64,000 bases of DNA from Sphingobium faniae. Lineage in GTDB: Bacteria > Pseudomonadota > Alphaproteobacteria > Sphingomonadales > Sphingomonadaceae. The stretch is taken from NCBI GenBank assembly GCA_900100475.1, contig FMTU01000003.1:248001-312000 (forward strand), written 5' to 3'. Of this stretch, positions 53,531 through 64,000 are shown piece by piece. The notes beneath the pieces are model-generated. The model did not search any database. It was not told the DNA's origin and was given only the letters and a program-made list of their open reading frames with translations. Both the position numbers and the translations under genes were made by a program. The first letter of the stretch is position 1. Each line of letters opens with the position of its first letter.

Positions 53531-54657
53531 CAGTCTACATCCTCCACGTCGACCTTCTCGCCCGTCACCTTTTGCGAGAGGGCAGCCGCCATGAAGGGAT
53601 CAAGCGCGCCGTCCAGCACATCGTCGGGCGCGGTGGAGGTGACGCCGGTGCGCAGATCCTTCACCAGTTGATAGGGCTGAAGCACATAGGAGCGGATCTG
53701 GTGACCCCAGCCGATTTCCGTCTTCGCCTGATATTCGCCGGACGTGACGGCTTCGCGCTTCTGCAATTCGGCTTCATAAAGACGCGCCTTCAGCATGTTC
53801 ATGGCCGTCGCGCGGTTCTTGTGCTGCGAGCGGTCGTTCTGCGACGCGACGATGATGCCCGATGGGACGTGGGTGATGCGGACGGCGGAATCGGTCGTGT
53901 TGACGTGCTGCCCGCCCGCGCCCGACGCGCGATAGGTGTCGATCTTGAGGTCGCTTTCCTTGATCTCTATGTCGATATCGTCGTCGATCACCGGATAGAC
54001 CCAGACGGACGAGAAGCTGGTGTGCCGCCGCGCCGAACTGTCATAGGGGCTGATCCGCACCAGCCGATGCACGCCGCTCTCGGTCTTGGCATAGCCATAG
54101 GCATTCTCGCCCTTGATGAGGAAGGTCGCGGATTTGATGCCCGCCTGGTCGCCCGCCTGATAGTCGACCAGTTCCACCTTATAGCCGCGCCGTTCGGCCC
54201 AGCGGCGATACATGCGGCTGAGCATTTCCGCCCAGTCCTGACTTTCCGTGCCGCCCGCGCCCGCATGGATTTCCAGATAGGTGTCGCTGGCGTCCGCCTC
54301 GCCCGCGAGCAGCGCCTTGATCTTGTCCTCGTCCGCGCGGTCGGCCAGCGCCTTCAGCGAGGCGATGGCTTCGTTCACCATATCCTCGTCGCCTTCCGCA
54401 TCGGCCATTTCGATGAGTTCGGCGGTGTCGGTCTTGTCCTGCTCGATGGCGCGGGTCGCGCCGATGGCGGCGTCGAGGCGGGTGCGTTCCCGCATCACCT
54501 CCTGCGCCATCTTCTGATTGTCCCACAACGTCGGATCTTCGACGCGGGCGTTCAGTTCGTCCAGCCGCCGCAACGCGCGGTCCCAGTCGAGAAAGCGGCG
54601 CAACAGGTCCAGCGCGGCGTCGATGCGGTCGATATGTTGCTGCGCTTCGGCGCGCAT
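53530..54657 (-). CDS. prfB: Peptide chain release factor RF2
   Basis: A 375-aa class I release factor for UGA and UAA. The GGQ loop is ASGAGGQHVNTTDSAVRI, and the stop-reading motif area is RISPYDSSARRHTSF (SPF in E. coli). The N-terminus runs through LRRFLDWDRALRRLDELN with no internal stop, so the gene lacks the programmed frameshift seen in many bacteria. It lies 1 base from the lipoprotein methyltransferase gene. Confidence 0.95.
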   Translation of the reverse strand: MRAEAQQHIDRIDAALDLLRRFLDWDRALRRLDELNARVEDPTLWDNQKMAQEVMRERTRLDAAIGATRAIEQDKTDTAELIEMADAEGDEDMVNEAIASLKALADRADEDKIKALLAGEADASDTYLEIHAGAGGTESQDWAEMLSRMYRRWAERRGYKVELVDYQAGDQAGIKSATFLIKGENAYGYAKTESGVHRLVRISPYDSSARRHTSFSSVWVYPVIDDDIDIEIKESDLKIDTYRASGAGGQHVNTTDSAVRITHVPSGIIVASQNDRSQHKNRATAMNMLKARLYEAELQKREAVTSGEYQAKTEIGWGHQIRSYVLQPYQLVKDLRTGVTSTAPDDVLDGALDPFMAAALSQKVTGEKVDVEDVD

Positions 54658-54690
54658 GGTCTGTTCTCCAAAAATCCTTGGCGGCGGCCC

Positions 54691-54740
54691 CTAGAGCATT
54701 TTCAGAATGACTATGGAATAGTCATTCGATTCGAAAATGC
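54691..54740. repeat. Extragenic palindrome between prfB and PBP1A gene
   Basis: CTAGAGCATTTTC is followed by an inner hairpin GAATGACTAT / ATAGTCATTC and closes with GAAAATGC, so an 8-bp outer stem (GCATTTTC / GAAAATGC) encloses a 10-bp inner stem. The TAGAGCATTTTC ... GAAAATGC form resembles extragenic repeats I know from many alphaproteobacteria. Confidence 0.75.
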
Positions 54741-54788
54741 GACCACGAAGCTTCCCTTTTTGGAAAAGGGCACGAGGCCAGCCGCAAA

Positions 54789-57326
54789 TCAATATATGCC
54801 GCCCTGATCCTGAAGGAAATCGGCATCCGTGCGCTGGCGCCGCGGGCCGGAAGCGGCGCTGGCGGCCGCCTTGTCCTGCGCTTCCACTTCCTCCTTGCGG
54901 ATCGAGCGGCGCGGTTCGGATTCGGGCTTGAAGGCTTCCCAGATCACCGACGCCTTGGGTTCGTCGGTCGGCCATGCGCCATAGACGCGCTTGCCCGATC
55001 GCCGGTCGATCGTCACCATGCGGACGCCTGCCGGCGCGACGAAGGGCGTCTTGGGCATCTTTTCCAAAATCGGGGCCATCGCGGCCTTCCAGATCGGCGC
55101 GGCGACGCGCCCGCCCTGCGCCCAGCCGCCCAGGCTGCGCGGCTGATCATAGCCCAGATAAACGCCCGCTACCAAATCGGGCGATCCGCCTACGAACCAG
55201 ACATCGGTCGGGCCGTTGGTCGTGCCGGTCTTGCCGAACAGCGGGCGATCAAGGTCGCGCAGGACCGTGGCGGTGCCGCGCTGGATCACGCCCTCGGCGA
55301 TATGGACGACCTGATAGGCAGTCATGGGGTTCATGACCTGCTTTCCTTCAAAGCCGAAGCGCGGCATCGGCTTGCCGTCCCAATTGGGCAGGTTGCACCC
55401 GTCGCAAGCCCGCCAGCGCAGCGGCCAGATCACCTTGCCGCGCCGGTCCTGCACATAATCCATGACCCTGGGATCAAGCTGCCGCCCATGATTGGCGAGC
55501 ATCGCATAGGCGTTCACCAGCCGCTCGACCGTGGTTTCGCCCGCGCCCAGCGCGAAGGAAAGATAGGGCTGGTAATCGCCGATCCCCATCGCCTTGATCG
55601 TGCGGACGACGCGATCCATGCCGGTCTGGCTGGCGGCCCGCACGGTCATCAGATTGCGCGACTGTTCGACGCCCCAGCGCAACGTCTGCGCCCCGGCGCT
55701 GCCACCGGAAAAGTTGCGGAAGCATTTCTGTCCCAGCCCCGCGCCCTGATAGACGCACAGCGGCCCATCGACGATGATCGAGGCCGGCGTCATGCCCCCG
55801 TCCAGCGCGGCGGCATAGACGAAAGGCTTGATGGTCGACCCCGGCTGGCGCATCGCCTGCGTCGCGCGGTTATAGGATGAGAGGCGGGAATCGAAGCCGC
55901 CCTGCAAGGCGCGGATGCGGCCAGAATGGGTTTCCTCGACCACCATGCCGCCCGACACTTCTGGCACGTTGCGGAGCGCCCAGTCGGCCCCGTTGCGCGC
56001 GACGACGATCAGGTCGCCCGGTTTCATCGCGGAAAAGGCCGGGCCGCCGGTTTTGCGATAGGGAAGCTGCGCCATGCCCGCGGGCAAGGTGCCGGTGGCG
56101 CCGTCGGCAAAGCCGATCTGCGCGGACGAAGCGGAACGGCTGATGACGACGGCGACGCGCCAGCCTTCATAGTCCACGCCGACATAGCTGGCCGCGAGTT
56201 CCCGCTCCCAGCCATTTTCGATCTTGACCTCGCCCACCGGGCCGGACCAGCCCTTCCCCGCATCGAAGCGCAACAGACCGTTGCGAAGCGCTGTCGTCGT
56301 GCTTTCCTGAATCACCGGATCATAGGGGCTGCGAACCCACAGGCCGCCTGCATAGACGCTGTTGGGGCCGTCCTGCGCCTTCTCGCCAAACTGCTGGATC
56401 AGGCGACGGCGGATTTCCTCCATATAATAGCCGCCGGCGCGCTCCTCGAAACTGGCGCCGCGCGAGGCGACGGCGCCCAGCGGCGCGGCGCGGGCCGCGT
56501 CACGCTGCGCGGCGGTGATCCAGCCGTTGTTTCGCATTTCCCCCAGCGCCCAGTTGCGCCGTTCCAGCGCGCGCTCATGGCCGGTCGGGCTTTCCGGGCG
56601 GTAATTGGCCGGGCCTTTGGGCAGGATGGCGAGATAGGCCATTTCCGGCAGCGTCAGGTCGGCCACGTCCTTGTCGAAATAGGCGCGGGACGCCGCCTGC
56701 ACGCCATAGGCGTTGCGGCCGAGGAATATCTGGTTGAGGTAGAGTTCCAGAATCTGCTGCTTCGAAAGCACATTTTCAATGCGATAGGCGAGGATCATTT
56801 CCTTCACCTTGCGCGTGGGGGAATATTCGTCGCCGATGAGCAGGTTCTTCGCCACCTGCTGCGTGATGGTGGAGCCGCCGCGGGCGCGCTGCCCCGACCC
56901 GAGCTTGCTCGCATAGTCCACCACCGCGCCCGCAAAACCGGGAATATCGACACCATGATGCTCGAAGAAGGTCTTGTCCTCCGCCGCCAGATAGGCGCGG
57001 ATGAGCAGCGGCGGGTAATCGCTATATTGCAATTGCACACGCCGCTCGCGGGCGTAGCTGTGCACCGGCTGGCCATTGATGTCGCGCACGATGGTGGGCA
57101 GCGGCGGCTCATATTCCAGCAGGGTCGACGCGTCGGGCAACCCGCGCGCAAAGATCAGCCAGAAGAGGACGATCGCCAGCAGCAGGCCACCCAGCAGGAT
57201 CGCGCCCCAGCGGAACAGGCGACGGCCCCAAAGCGGGCGAAGACGGTCCCCGATGCCGCCCGCTCCACGGCGCAGGCGATGGGCGAAGGACGACGGTGCG
57301 GCGGTTTCGGGGCGAGCCTCTTCCAT
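54789..57326 (-). CDS. mrcA: Penicillin-binding protein 1A
   Basis: Bifunctional peptidoglycan glycosyltransferase/transpeptidase, 845 aa. One N-terminal membrane helix (LFRWGAILLGGLLLAIVLFWLIFA) is followed by the GT51 domain with AAEDKTFFEHHGVDIPG (catalytic Glu near residue 117) and RGGSTITQQVAKNLLIG. An OB-like region and the transpeptidase follow, with PGSTIKPFVYAAALD (SxxK, Ser near 496), SRN and GKTGTTN. The C-terminal tail is charged. It is in a minus-strand run with the amidase gene upstream. Confidence 0.94.
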   Translation of the reverse strand: MEEARPETAAPSSFAHRLRRGAGGIGDRLRPLWGRRLFRWGAILLGGLLLAIVLFWLIFARGLPDASTLLEYEPPLPTIVRDINGQPVHSYARERRVQLQYSDYPPLLIRAYLAAEDKTFFEHHGVDIPGFAGAVVDYASKLGSGQRARGGSTITQQVAKNLLIGDEYSPTRKVKEMILAYRIENVLSKQQILELYLNQIFLGRNAYGVQAASRAYFDKDVADLTLPEMAYLAILPKGPANYRPESPTGHERALERRNWALGEMRNNGWITAAQRDAARAAPLGAVASRGASFEERAGGYYMEEIRRRLIQQFGEKAQDGPNSVYAGGLWVRSPYDPVIQESTTTALRNGLLRFDAGKGWSGPVGEVKIENGWERELAASYVGVDYEGWRVAVVISRSASSAQIGFADGATGTLPAGMAQLPYRKTGGPAFSAMKPGDLIVVARNGADWALRNVPEVSGGMVVEETHSGRIRALQGGFDSRLSSYNRATQAMRQPGSTIKPFVYAAALDGGMTPASIIVDGPLCVYQGAGLGQKCFRNFSGGSAGAQTLRWGVEQSRNLMTVRAASQTGMDRVVRTIKAMGIGDYQPYLSFALGAGETTVERLVNAYAMLANHGRQLDPRVMDYVQDRRGKVIWPLRWRACDGCNLPNWDGKPMPRFGFEGKQVMNPMTAYQVVHIAEGVIQRGTATVLRDLDRPLFGKTGTTNGPTDVWFVGGSPDLVAGVYLGYDQPRSLGGWAQGGRVAAPIWKAAMAPILEKMPKTPFVAPAGVRMVTIDRRSGKRVYGAWPTDEPKASVIWEAFKPESEPRRSIRKEEVEAQDKAAASAASGPRRQRTDADFLQDQGGIY

Positions 57327-57393
57327 GATGGAGCAGGCTCTACGGTCAAAATGCGCGCAACGCCAGCACCGATCGGCGGATATCGCGCAGCAT

Positions 57394-58377
57394 CTATCCC
57401 CCGCCCCCGCCGCCGTGCAGGGCGAGCTTGCGGGCGAAATGCACTTCTATGGCGCGGGCGACGCCCTTGGCGATGCGGCTTTGCCCATCCTTCGAGGACA
57501 GGAACGCGGCGTCCTGCGCATTGCTGATATAGCCGGTTTCGAACAACACCGACGGCGTGTCCGGCGCCTTCAGCACCATCAGCGAAGCGAAGCGGTGATA
57601 GGCGCTGCGGAACGGGACATAGGGTGACGCCTCGCGTTGCAGCAGCCGCGCGAAATCGGACGAAATATTCATGGATTCGCGCTGCGTCAGGTCGATCAGG
57701 ATCGAGGAGACATCGCTGCTCTGCCCGCCCAGATTGACGCCATTGATGATGTCCGCCTTATTCTCCCGCGCGGCGAGACGGGCGGCTTCGCGGTCGGAGG
57801 CGGTTTCCGACAGGGTATAGACGGTCGCGCCCCGCGCCATGTCGTTTTCCGCCGAATCGGCATGGACGGAAATGAAGAGGTCCGCATTCATCGCGCGCGC
57901 GATGCCATAACGTTCCTGCAGCACCAGAAAGCGGTCGTCGTCGCGGGTCAGCGCCACCCGCACCCGGCCCGCCTTCACCAGTTCGTCGCGGATCGCCTGC
58001 GCGATGGCCAGCGTCACATCCTTCTCCCGCTTGCCGGTCTGCGGATTGATCGCGCCCGGATCATGCCCCCCATGGCCCGCGTCGATCACCACCAGCGGGC
58101 GAGCGCCATCGCGCGCCCCTTCGACCGGCGGCAGCGCCAGCCCTTTTGCGGCGGGCGGGATCGGCACGGTGATGCTGTGGGCGCGCGGGCGGGGCCGGGC
58201 GCTCATATGCGCAGGGGCGTCGAACCGCACCCCCGCCCGCCCATCGACCGCGGAAATGCCCCCCGTGAAACCGGGGACCGGCGCGAGGATCGCGCTCGCC
58301 AGGGCAAGGCTGTGCAACATGCGCCGCTTGTGCAACGCAGCGACGTTGGCCGTCCAGCCAAATATCATGACGATCAT
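57394..58377 (-). CDS. N-acetylmuramoyl-L-alanine amidase (Amidase_3)
   Basis: Zinc amidase that splits the sugar-peptide bond of murein. The Amidase_3 domain shows VVIDAGHGGHDPGAINPQTGKREKDVTLAIA, LFISVHADS and the catalytic-Glu strand VLFETGYISNAQDAAFL. The N-terminal 60 residues carry a hydrophobic export segment (LHSLALASAILAPVPGF), and no AMIN domain is present, unlike E. coli AmiC. ATG 58377 is the longest start and ATG 58320 an alternative. It is a plausible partner of the EnvC-like activator. Confidence 0.9.
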   Translation of the reverse strand: MIVMIFGWTANVAALHKRRMLHSLALASAILAPVPGFTGGISAVDGRAGVRFDAPAHMSARPRPRAHSITVPIPPAAKGLALPPVEGARDGARPLVVIDAGHGGHDPGAINPQTGKREKDVTLAIAQAIRDELVKAGRVRVALTRDDDRFLVLQERYGIARAMNADLFISVHADSAENDMARGATVYTLSETASDREAARLAARENKADIINGVNLGGQSSDVSSILIDLTQRESMNISSDFARLLQREASPYVPFRSAYHRFASLMVLKAPDTPSVLFETGYISNAQDAAFLSSKDGQSRIAKGVARAIEVHFARKLALHGGGGGG

Positions 58378-58891
58378 CCGTCCAGAGCATTCCCAGGCTG
58401 GATCGGGCAGGAAGCATCACGCCTTGTCCCGCCGTAGAATGAGACGGTTAACGGCTTCTTCAGCATGATGACGGTAGTGACGAAGCCGAAATATTTGCCA
58501 GAGCGAGAATATTTCCGGCAGCCGTTGCCCAGTGGCGCATTGACTGCTACCCATTCAAATTCCCGAAAGGAGCGCCATATACAGCTCCTCCCTTTGGGAC
58601 ATTTTTTGCACCCATCGACGCGCTGTTCCGCGCGATCCGATGGTCGAACAGGTTGACGCTGCATGAGGCATGTTTTCCATTCCCCGCTGAACCCGGCGAC
58701 GGGCGATGCGGCGCGGATGGACCCGTCCGGCATATTGTCCGGCCATGCCAACGCAGCAGAAGCACATGATTTCCTTCAAAACCGGACGATGCAGCACCCC
58801 GCGCCCTTTTCGGCGCGCAATCTGCCGTCCCTTCACTATCGCGTGGCGGCCCGGCCCACAGCCGCAGGCCGCCGACGCCGGAGACTCATAA
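58378..58891. promoter_or_regulatory. Long leader and divergent promoter region of rne
   Basis: A 514-base gap between the amidase (minus) and rne (plus). It holds no convincing gene; the open frames inside have poor codon character. The length fits the long 5' leader through which RNase E is autoregulated in other bacteria. A terminator-like hairpin at 58562-58607 lies within it. The amidase promoter should lie near its left edge. Confidence 0.5.
58562..58607 (+). terminator. Attenuator-like hairpin in the rne leader
   Basis: GGAGC pairs with GCTCC over a 10-base loop, and the outer arms CCC-AAAGG and CCTTTGGG extend the stem with small bulges. ACATTTTTT follows. It is 285 bases before the rne start and is oriented to stop plus-strand transcription, so it could cause premature termination in the leader. 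Confidence 0.5.
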
Positions 58892-61666
<2,775 letters not shown>

Positions 61667-61826
61667 GCTCTATTGCCGGTCTGAACAACGCCGTCCCGTG
61701 CCCGGCCCATGCCGGAGCGGGGCGGCGTTTCCGTTTTCACGGGGCGGGTCTTCATTGTGTATTCAGCGGCGGCATGCCACAATGACGCCGATGCCTGTTC
61801 CCCTGTCCCCCGCCCGGTCACGCATC

Positions 61827-63179
61827 ATGACGGGCCGATTTCTCCGCTTGCTTGCCGTGCTGCTGGCTGCCGTCGCATTGCTGGCGCGACCTGTGCTGGC
61901 GCAGCAGATTCTGCGTGATGCGGAAACCGAAGCCTTCATGGCCGACATGTCCGCGCCGCTCGTCAGGGCGGCGGGGATGGAACCGCGCAATGTGCAGGTC
62001 TTCGTCATCAACGATCCTGAAATCAACGCCTTCGTCGCGGGCGGGCAATATGTGTGGGTGCACAGCGGCCTCATCGCGCAGGCCGACAATGTGGGCCAGT
62101 TGCAGGGCGTGGTCGCGCATGAGCTGGGCCATATCGAGGGCGGGCACATCATCCGGTCGGCCGAGGGGATCAAGGAAGCGACGGGCATCACGCTGCTCAG
62201 CCTGGTGCTGGGCGCGGCCGCCATCGCGGCGGGCGGCGCGGAAGCGGGCATGGGGATATTGGGCGCGGGGCAGCAGGCGGCGATGGGCAAGTTCCTCGCC
62301 TTTTCCCGCGCGCAGGAAAGTTCCGCCGACCTTGCCGGCGCGCGGTATCTGAGCAAGGCGGGGGTGTCGGGCAAGGGCAGCCTGGAATTCTTCAAGAAGC
62401 TCCAGAATCTCGAATATCGCCTCGCCATCCCGCAGGAGGACAGCTACGGCCGCACTCACCCGCTGTCAGGCGAACGGATCAATGTGCTGCGCGAGGTCTA
62501 TACGGTCGATCCGGCATGGAACAAGCCGCCCGACCCGCAGCTTGAGGCGCGGTTCGAGCGGATCAAGGCGAAGCTGATCGGCTTCGTGTCCGAACCCACG
62601 CAGACGATGCGCAAATATCCCGAAAGCGACCAGACCATCCCGGCCCATTATGCGCGGGCCTATGCCTGGCACAAAAGCGCCTATCCGCAAAAGGCGCTGG
62701 CGGAGGCCGATGCGCTGCTCGCCGCCATGCCGGACGATCCCTATTTTCTGGAGTTGAAGGGGCAGATCCTGCTGGAAAGCGGCAAGCCCGCCGACGCCAT
62801 CGCCCCCTTGCGCGAGGCGGTGAAGCTGACCAACCAGCCGCTGATCGCCACGCTGCTGGGCCATGCGCTGATCGCGACGGAGGACGACGCCCATTTCGCG
62901 GAGGCTGAACAGGTGCTGCGCAACGCGGTGGCGCGGGACCGGGAAAATCCCTTCGCATGGTATCAGTTGGGCGTGGTTTACGAGCGCCGCGGGGACAGCG
63001 CGCGCGCGGCGCTGGCGACGGCGGAACGCTATTCGATGATGGGCCAGGACGCGATGGCCGTCCGTAGCGCGGACGCCGCCATGCAGGGATTGAAGCCGGG
63101 CACGGTTGACTATCTGCGCGCGCAGGATATCGCGATGACATCGCGCGCCGTGGTGGAGCGGAAACGGAAAAAGAAATGA
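61827..63179 (+). CDS. M48 metalloprotease with TPR tail (BepA-like)
   Basis: A periplasmic protein of about 450 aa. The signal peptide is MTGRFLRLLAVLLAAVALLARPVLAQQ. The M48 domain has HELGHIEGGH (HExxH-type HELGH near residue 98). The C-terminal half (about 260-450) is TPR-like: HKSAYPQKALAEADALLAAMPDDPYFLELKGQILLESGKPADAIAPLREAV. BepA-type proteins assist outer-membrane protein assembly and quality control. ATG 61782 is an alternative start. The stop overlaps the next ATG (ATGA). Confidence 0.92.
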   Translation: MTGRFLRLLAVLLAAVALLARPVLAQQILRDAETEAFMADMSAPLVRAAGMEPRNVQVFVINDPEINAFVAGGQYVWVHSGLIAQADNVGQLQGVVAHELGHIEGGHIIRSAEGIKEATGITLLSLVLGAAAIAAGGAEAGMGILGAGQQAAMGKFLAFSRAQESSADLAGARYLSKAGVSGKGSLEFFKKLQNLEYRLAIPQEDSYGRTHPLSGERINVLREVYTVDPAWNKPPDPQLEARFERIKAKLIGFVSEPTQTMRKYPESDQTIPAHYARAYAWHKSAYPQKALAEADALLAAMPDDPYFLELKGQILLESGKPADAIAPLREAVKLTNQPLIATLLGHALIATEDDAHFAEAEQVLRNAVARDRENPFAWYQLGVVYERRGDSARAALATAERYSMMGQDAMAVRSADAAMQGLKPGTVDYLRAQDIAMTSRAVVERKRKKK

Positions 63180-63943
63180 CGGACTCCAACCGGCCGGGCT
63201 TCCGCGCGGCCCTTTCCAACAGGACCATTCAGATGACCCTTGGCGTTTTCGCCTTTGCCGCCGCAGCCACCGGCGCTGCCCTCGCCATGCAGACGGGCGG
63301 CGGCGTGAATGCAGGCGACAAGGCCGCGATCGAGCAGATCGTGCATGATTATATTCTCGAACATCCAGAAATCATTCCGCAGGCGATCGAAAAGCTGCAA
63401 TCGAAGCGGATGGAAAGCACCTTGGAAGCCAGCCGCAGCGCGCTGGAAACGCCTTATGCAGGAGCATGGGAAGGCGCGGCCAAGGGCGATGTCACCATCG
63501 TCGAATTCTTCGATTATGCCTGCGGCTATTGCCGGGCCTCGCTGGCGGACCTTGCAAAGCTGGTGAGTCAGGACAGCAAGCTGAAGGTCGTCTATCGCGA
63601 ACTGCCGATCCTGTCGGAGGAAAGCAGCGACGCGGCCAAGGTGTCGCTGCTGGCGGCAGAGCGCGGACAATATATGCCGTTCCACCGCGCGCTTTACGAT
63701 GCGGGCCGGGTGACGCGGGATACGATCCTCGCTTCCGCCGCGAAGGTGGGGATCGGCAGGGCCGACGCCGAAGCGGCCATCGCGTCGCATAAATATGACG
63801 CCGAAATCGCCTCCAACATCGCGCTTGCCCAGAAATTGCAGGCCAGCGGCACGCCGACCTTCGTGATCGGCAAGCAGGTGCTGAACGGCGCGGTCGGGCA
63901 TGAGGCGCTGAAGAAAGCGGTCGCGGCGGCACGGGGGAAGTGA
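63176..63943 (+). CDS. DsbA-family thiol-disulfide oxidoreductase
   Basis: A 255-aa exported thioredoxin-fold protein. A membrane or signal helix (FAFAAAATGAALAM) is followed by an N-terminal helical part (DYILEHPEIIPQAIEKLQ) and a DsbA-like domain with active site FFDYACGYCRASL (Cys116-Cys119) and the cis-Pro region ASGTPTFVIG. The DYILEHPEII segment is shared by a subgroup of alphaproteobacterial DsbA-like proteins. It is translationally coupled to the M48 protease, suggesting shared periplasmic folding duties. Confidence 0.92.
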   Translation: MTDSNRPGFRAALSNRTIQMTLGVFAFAAAATGAALAMQTGGGVNAGDKAAIEQIVHDYILEHPEIIPQAIEKLQSKRMESTLEASRSALETPYAGAWEGAAKGDVTIVEFFDYACGYCRASLADLAKLVSQDSKLKVVYRELPILSEESSDAAKVSLLAAERGQYMPFHRALYDAGRVTRDTILASAAKVGIGRADAEAAIASHKYDAEIASNIALAQKLQASGTPTFVIGKQVLNGAVGHEALKKAVAAARGK

Positions 63944-64000
63944 GGGACCGCCCTCAAACCCGTCCCCTGAGCCTGCCCCAGGGGGAGCGCAAACCACCAA
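63944..64000. other. 3' flank at the window edge
   Basis: A short region after the DsbA-like gene. CCCCTG / CAGGGG with a 9-base loop (63964-63984) may be a weak hairpin; no U-run is visible before the edge and no gene is seen. Confidence 0.3.

Overview
This window is a high-GC chromosomal segment of an alphaproteobacterium, most likely a sphingomonad (order Sphingomonadales, Sphingobium/Sphingomonas-like). The evidence is the block dnaA - rpsT - mutM - ubiE - ubiB - coaBC - dut, the Tim44-like/MltA/Smr cluster next to secB, an RNase E with an acidic insertion in its S1 domain, and the strong GC bias at third codon positions. I see no insertion sequence, prophage, CRISPR array, rRNA operon or resistance island. 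Coding density is high, with many 4-base ATGA or TTGA stop/start overlaps. All family assignments come from reading motifs; no database search was run.

Layout. 1-3.0 kb: nadD, rsfS, rlmH and an EnvC-like murein hydrolase activator. 3.0-9.9 kb: LD-carboxypeptidase and a shortened cupin, dapE, a GGDEF-EAL protein, a Smr-domain protein, MltA and a Tim44-like protein. 10-14 kb: secB, murJ, trpS and a DUF4136 lipoprotein closed by a clear terminator. 14.2-16.6 kb: a small regulator-like protein, a periplasmic cyclophilin and an HD-GYP protein. 16.6-25 kb: extragenic palindromes, dnaA, rpsT and mutM on the minus strand, then the plus-strand chain ubiE-ubiB-coaBC-dut-moeB-like-dsrE-like. 25-28.2 kb: thrS, infC and a 50-aa membrane protein. 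28.2-31.5 kb: an aspartate aminotransferase, then pabB-pabC. 31.6-39.7 kb: DUF983 protein, thioesterase, cytochrome b561-YceI fusion, AI-2E-type permease, ABC-F ATPase, GH3 glycosidase and an SMR exporter. 39.7-48.6 kb: tRNA-Tyr, rlmB, ferredoxin, AlkA-like glycosylase, murA, Crp/Fnr regulator, HNH nuclease, gluQRS, HIG1-like protein, cobalamin adenosyltransferase and a DUF1176 protein. 48.7-64 kb: typA, the telA locus, a lipoprotein methyltransferase, prfB, PBP1A, amidase, RNase E, an M48-TPR protease and a DsbA-like protein.

Working together. Envelope biogenesis is strongly represented: EnvC-like, LdcA, DapE, MltA, MurJ, MurA, PBP1A and the amidase cover precursor supply, lipid II flipping, polymerisation, remodelling and recycling. 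Translation is the second theme: RsfS, RlmH, TrpS, S20, ThrS, IF3, RlmB, tRNA-Tyr, GluQRS, TypA, RF2 and RNase E. Two c-di-GMP-type proteins (GGDEF-EAL and HD-GYP) both carry substitutions at catalytic residues.

The window is mainly housekeeping, and I found no convincing new multi-gene system. The observations most worth following are an apparent AUA start for infC, an EAL domain whose DD motif reads GG, a cupin with an apparent in-frame internal deletion, a 0.5-kb RNase E leader with a terminator-like hairpin, a cytochrome b561-YceI fusion, and a set of alphaproteobacterial-style extragenic palindromes.
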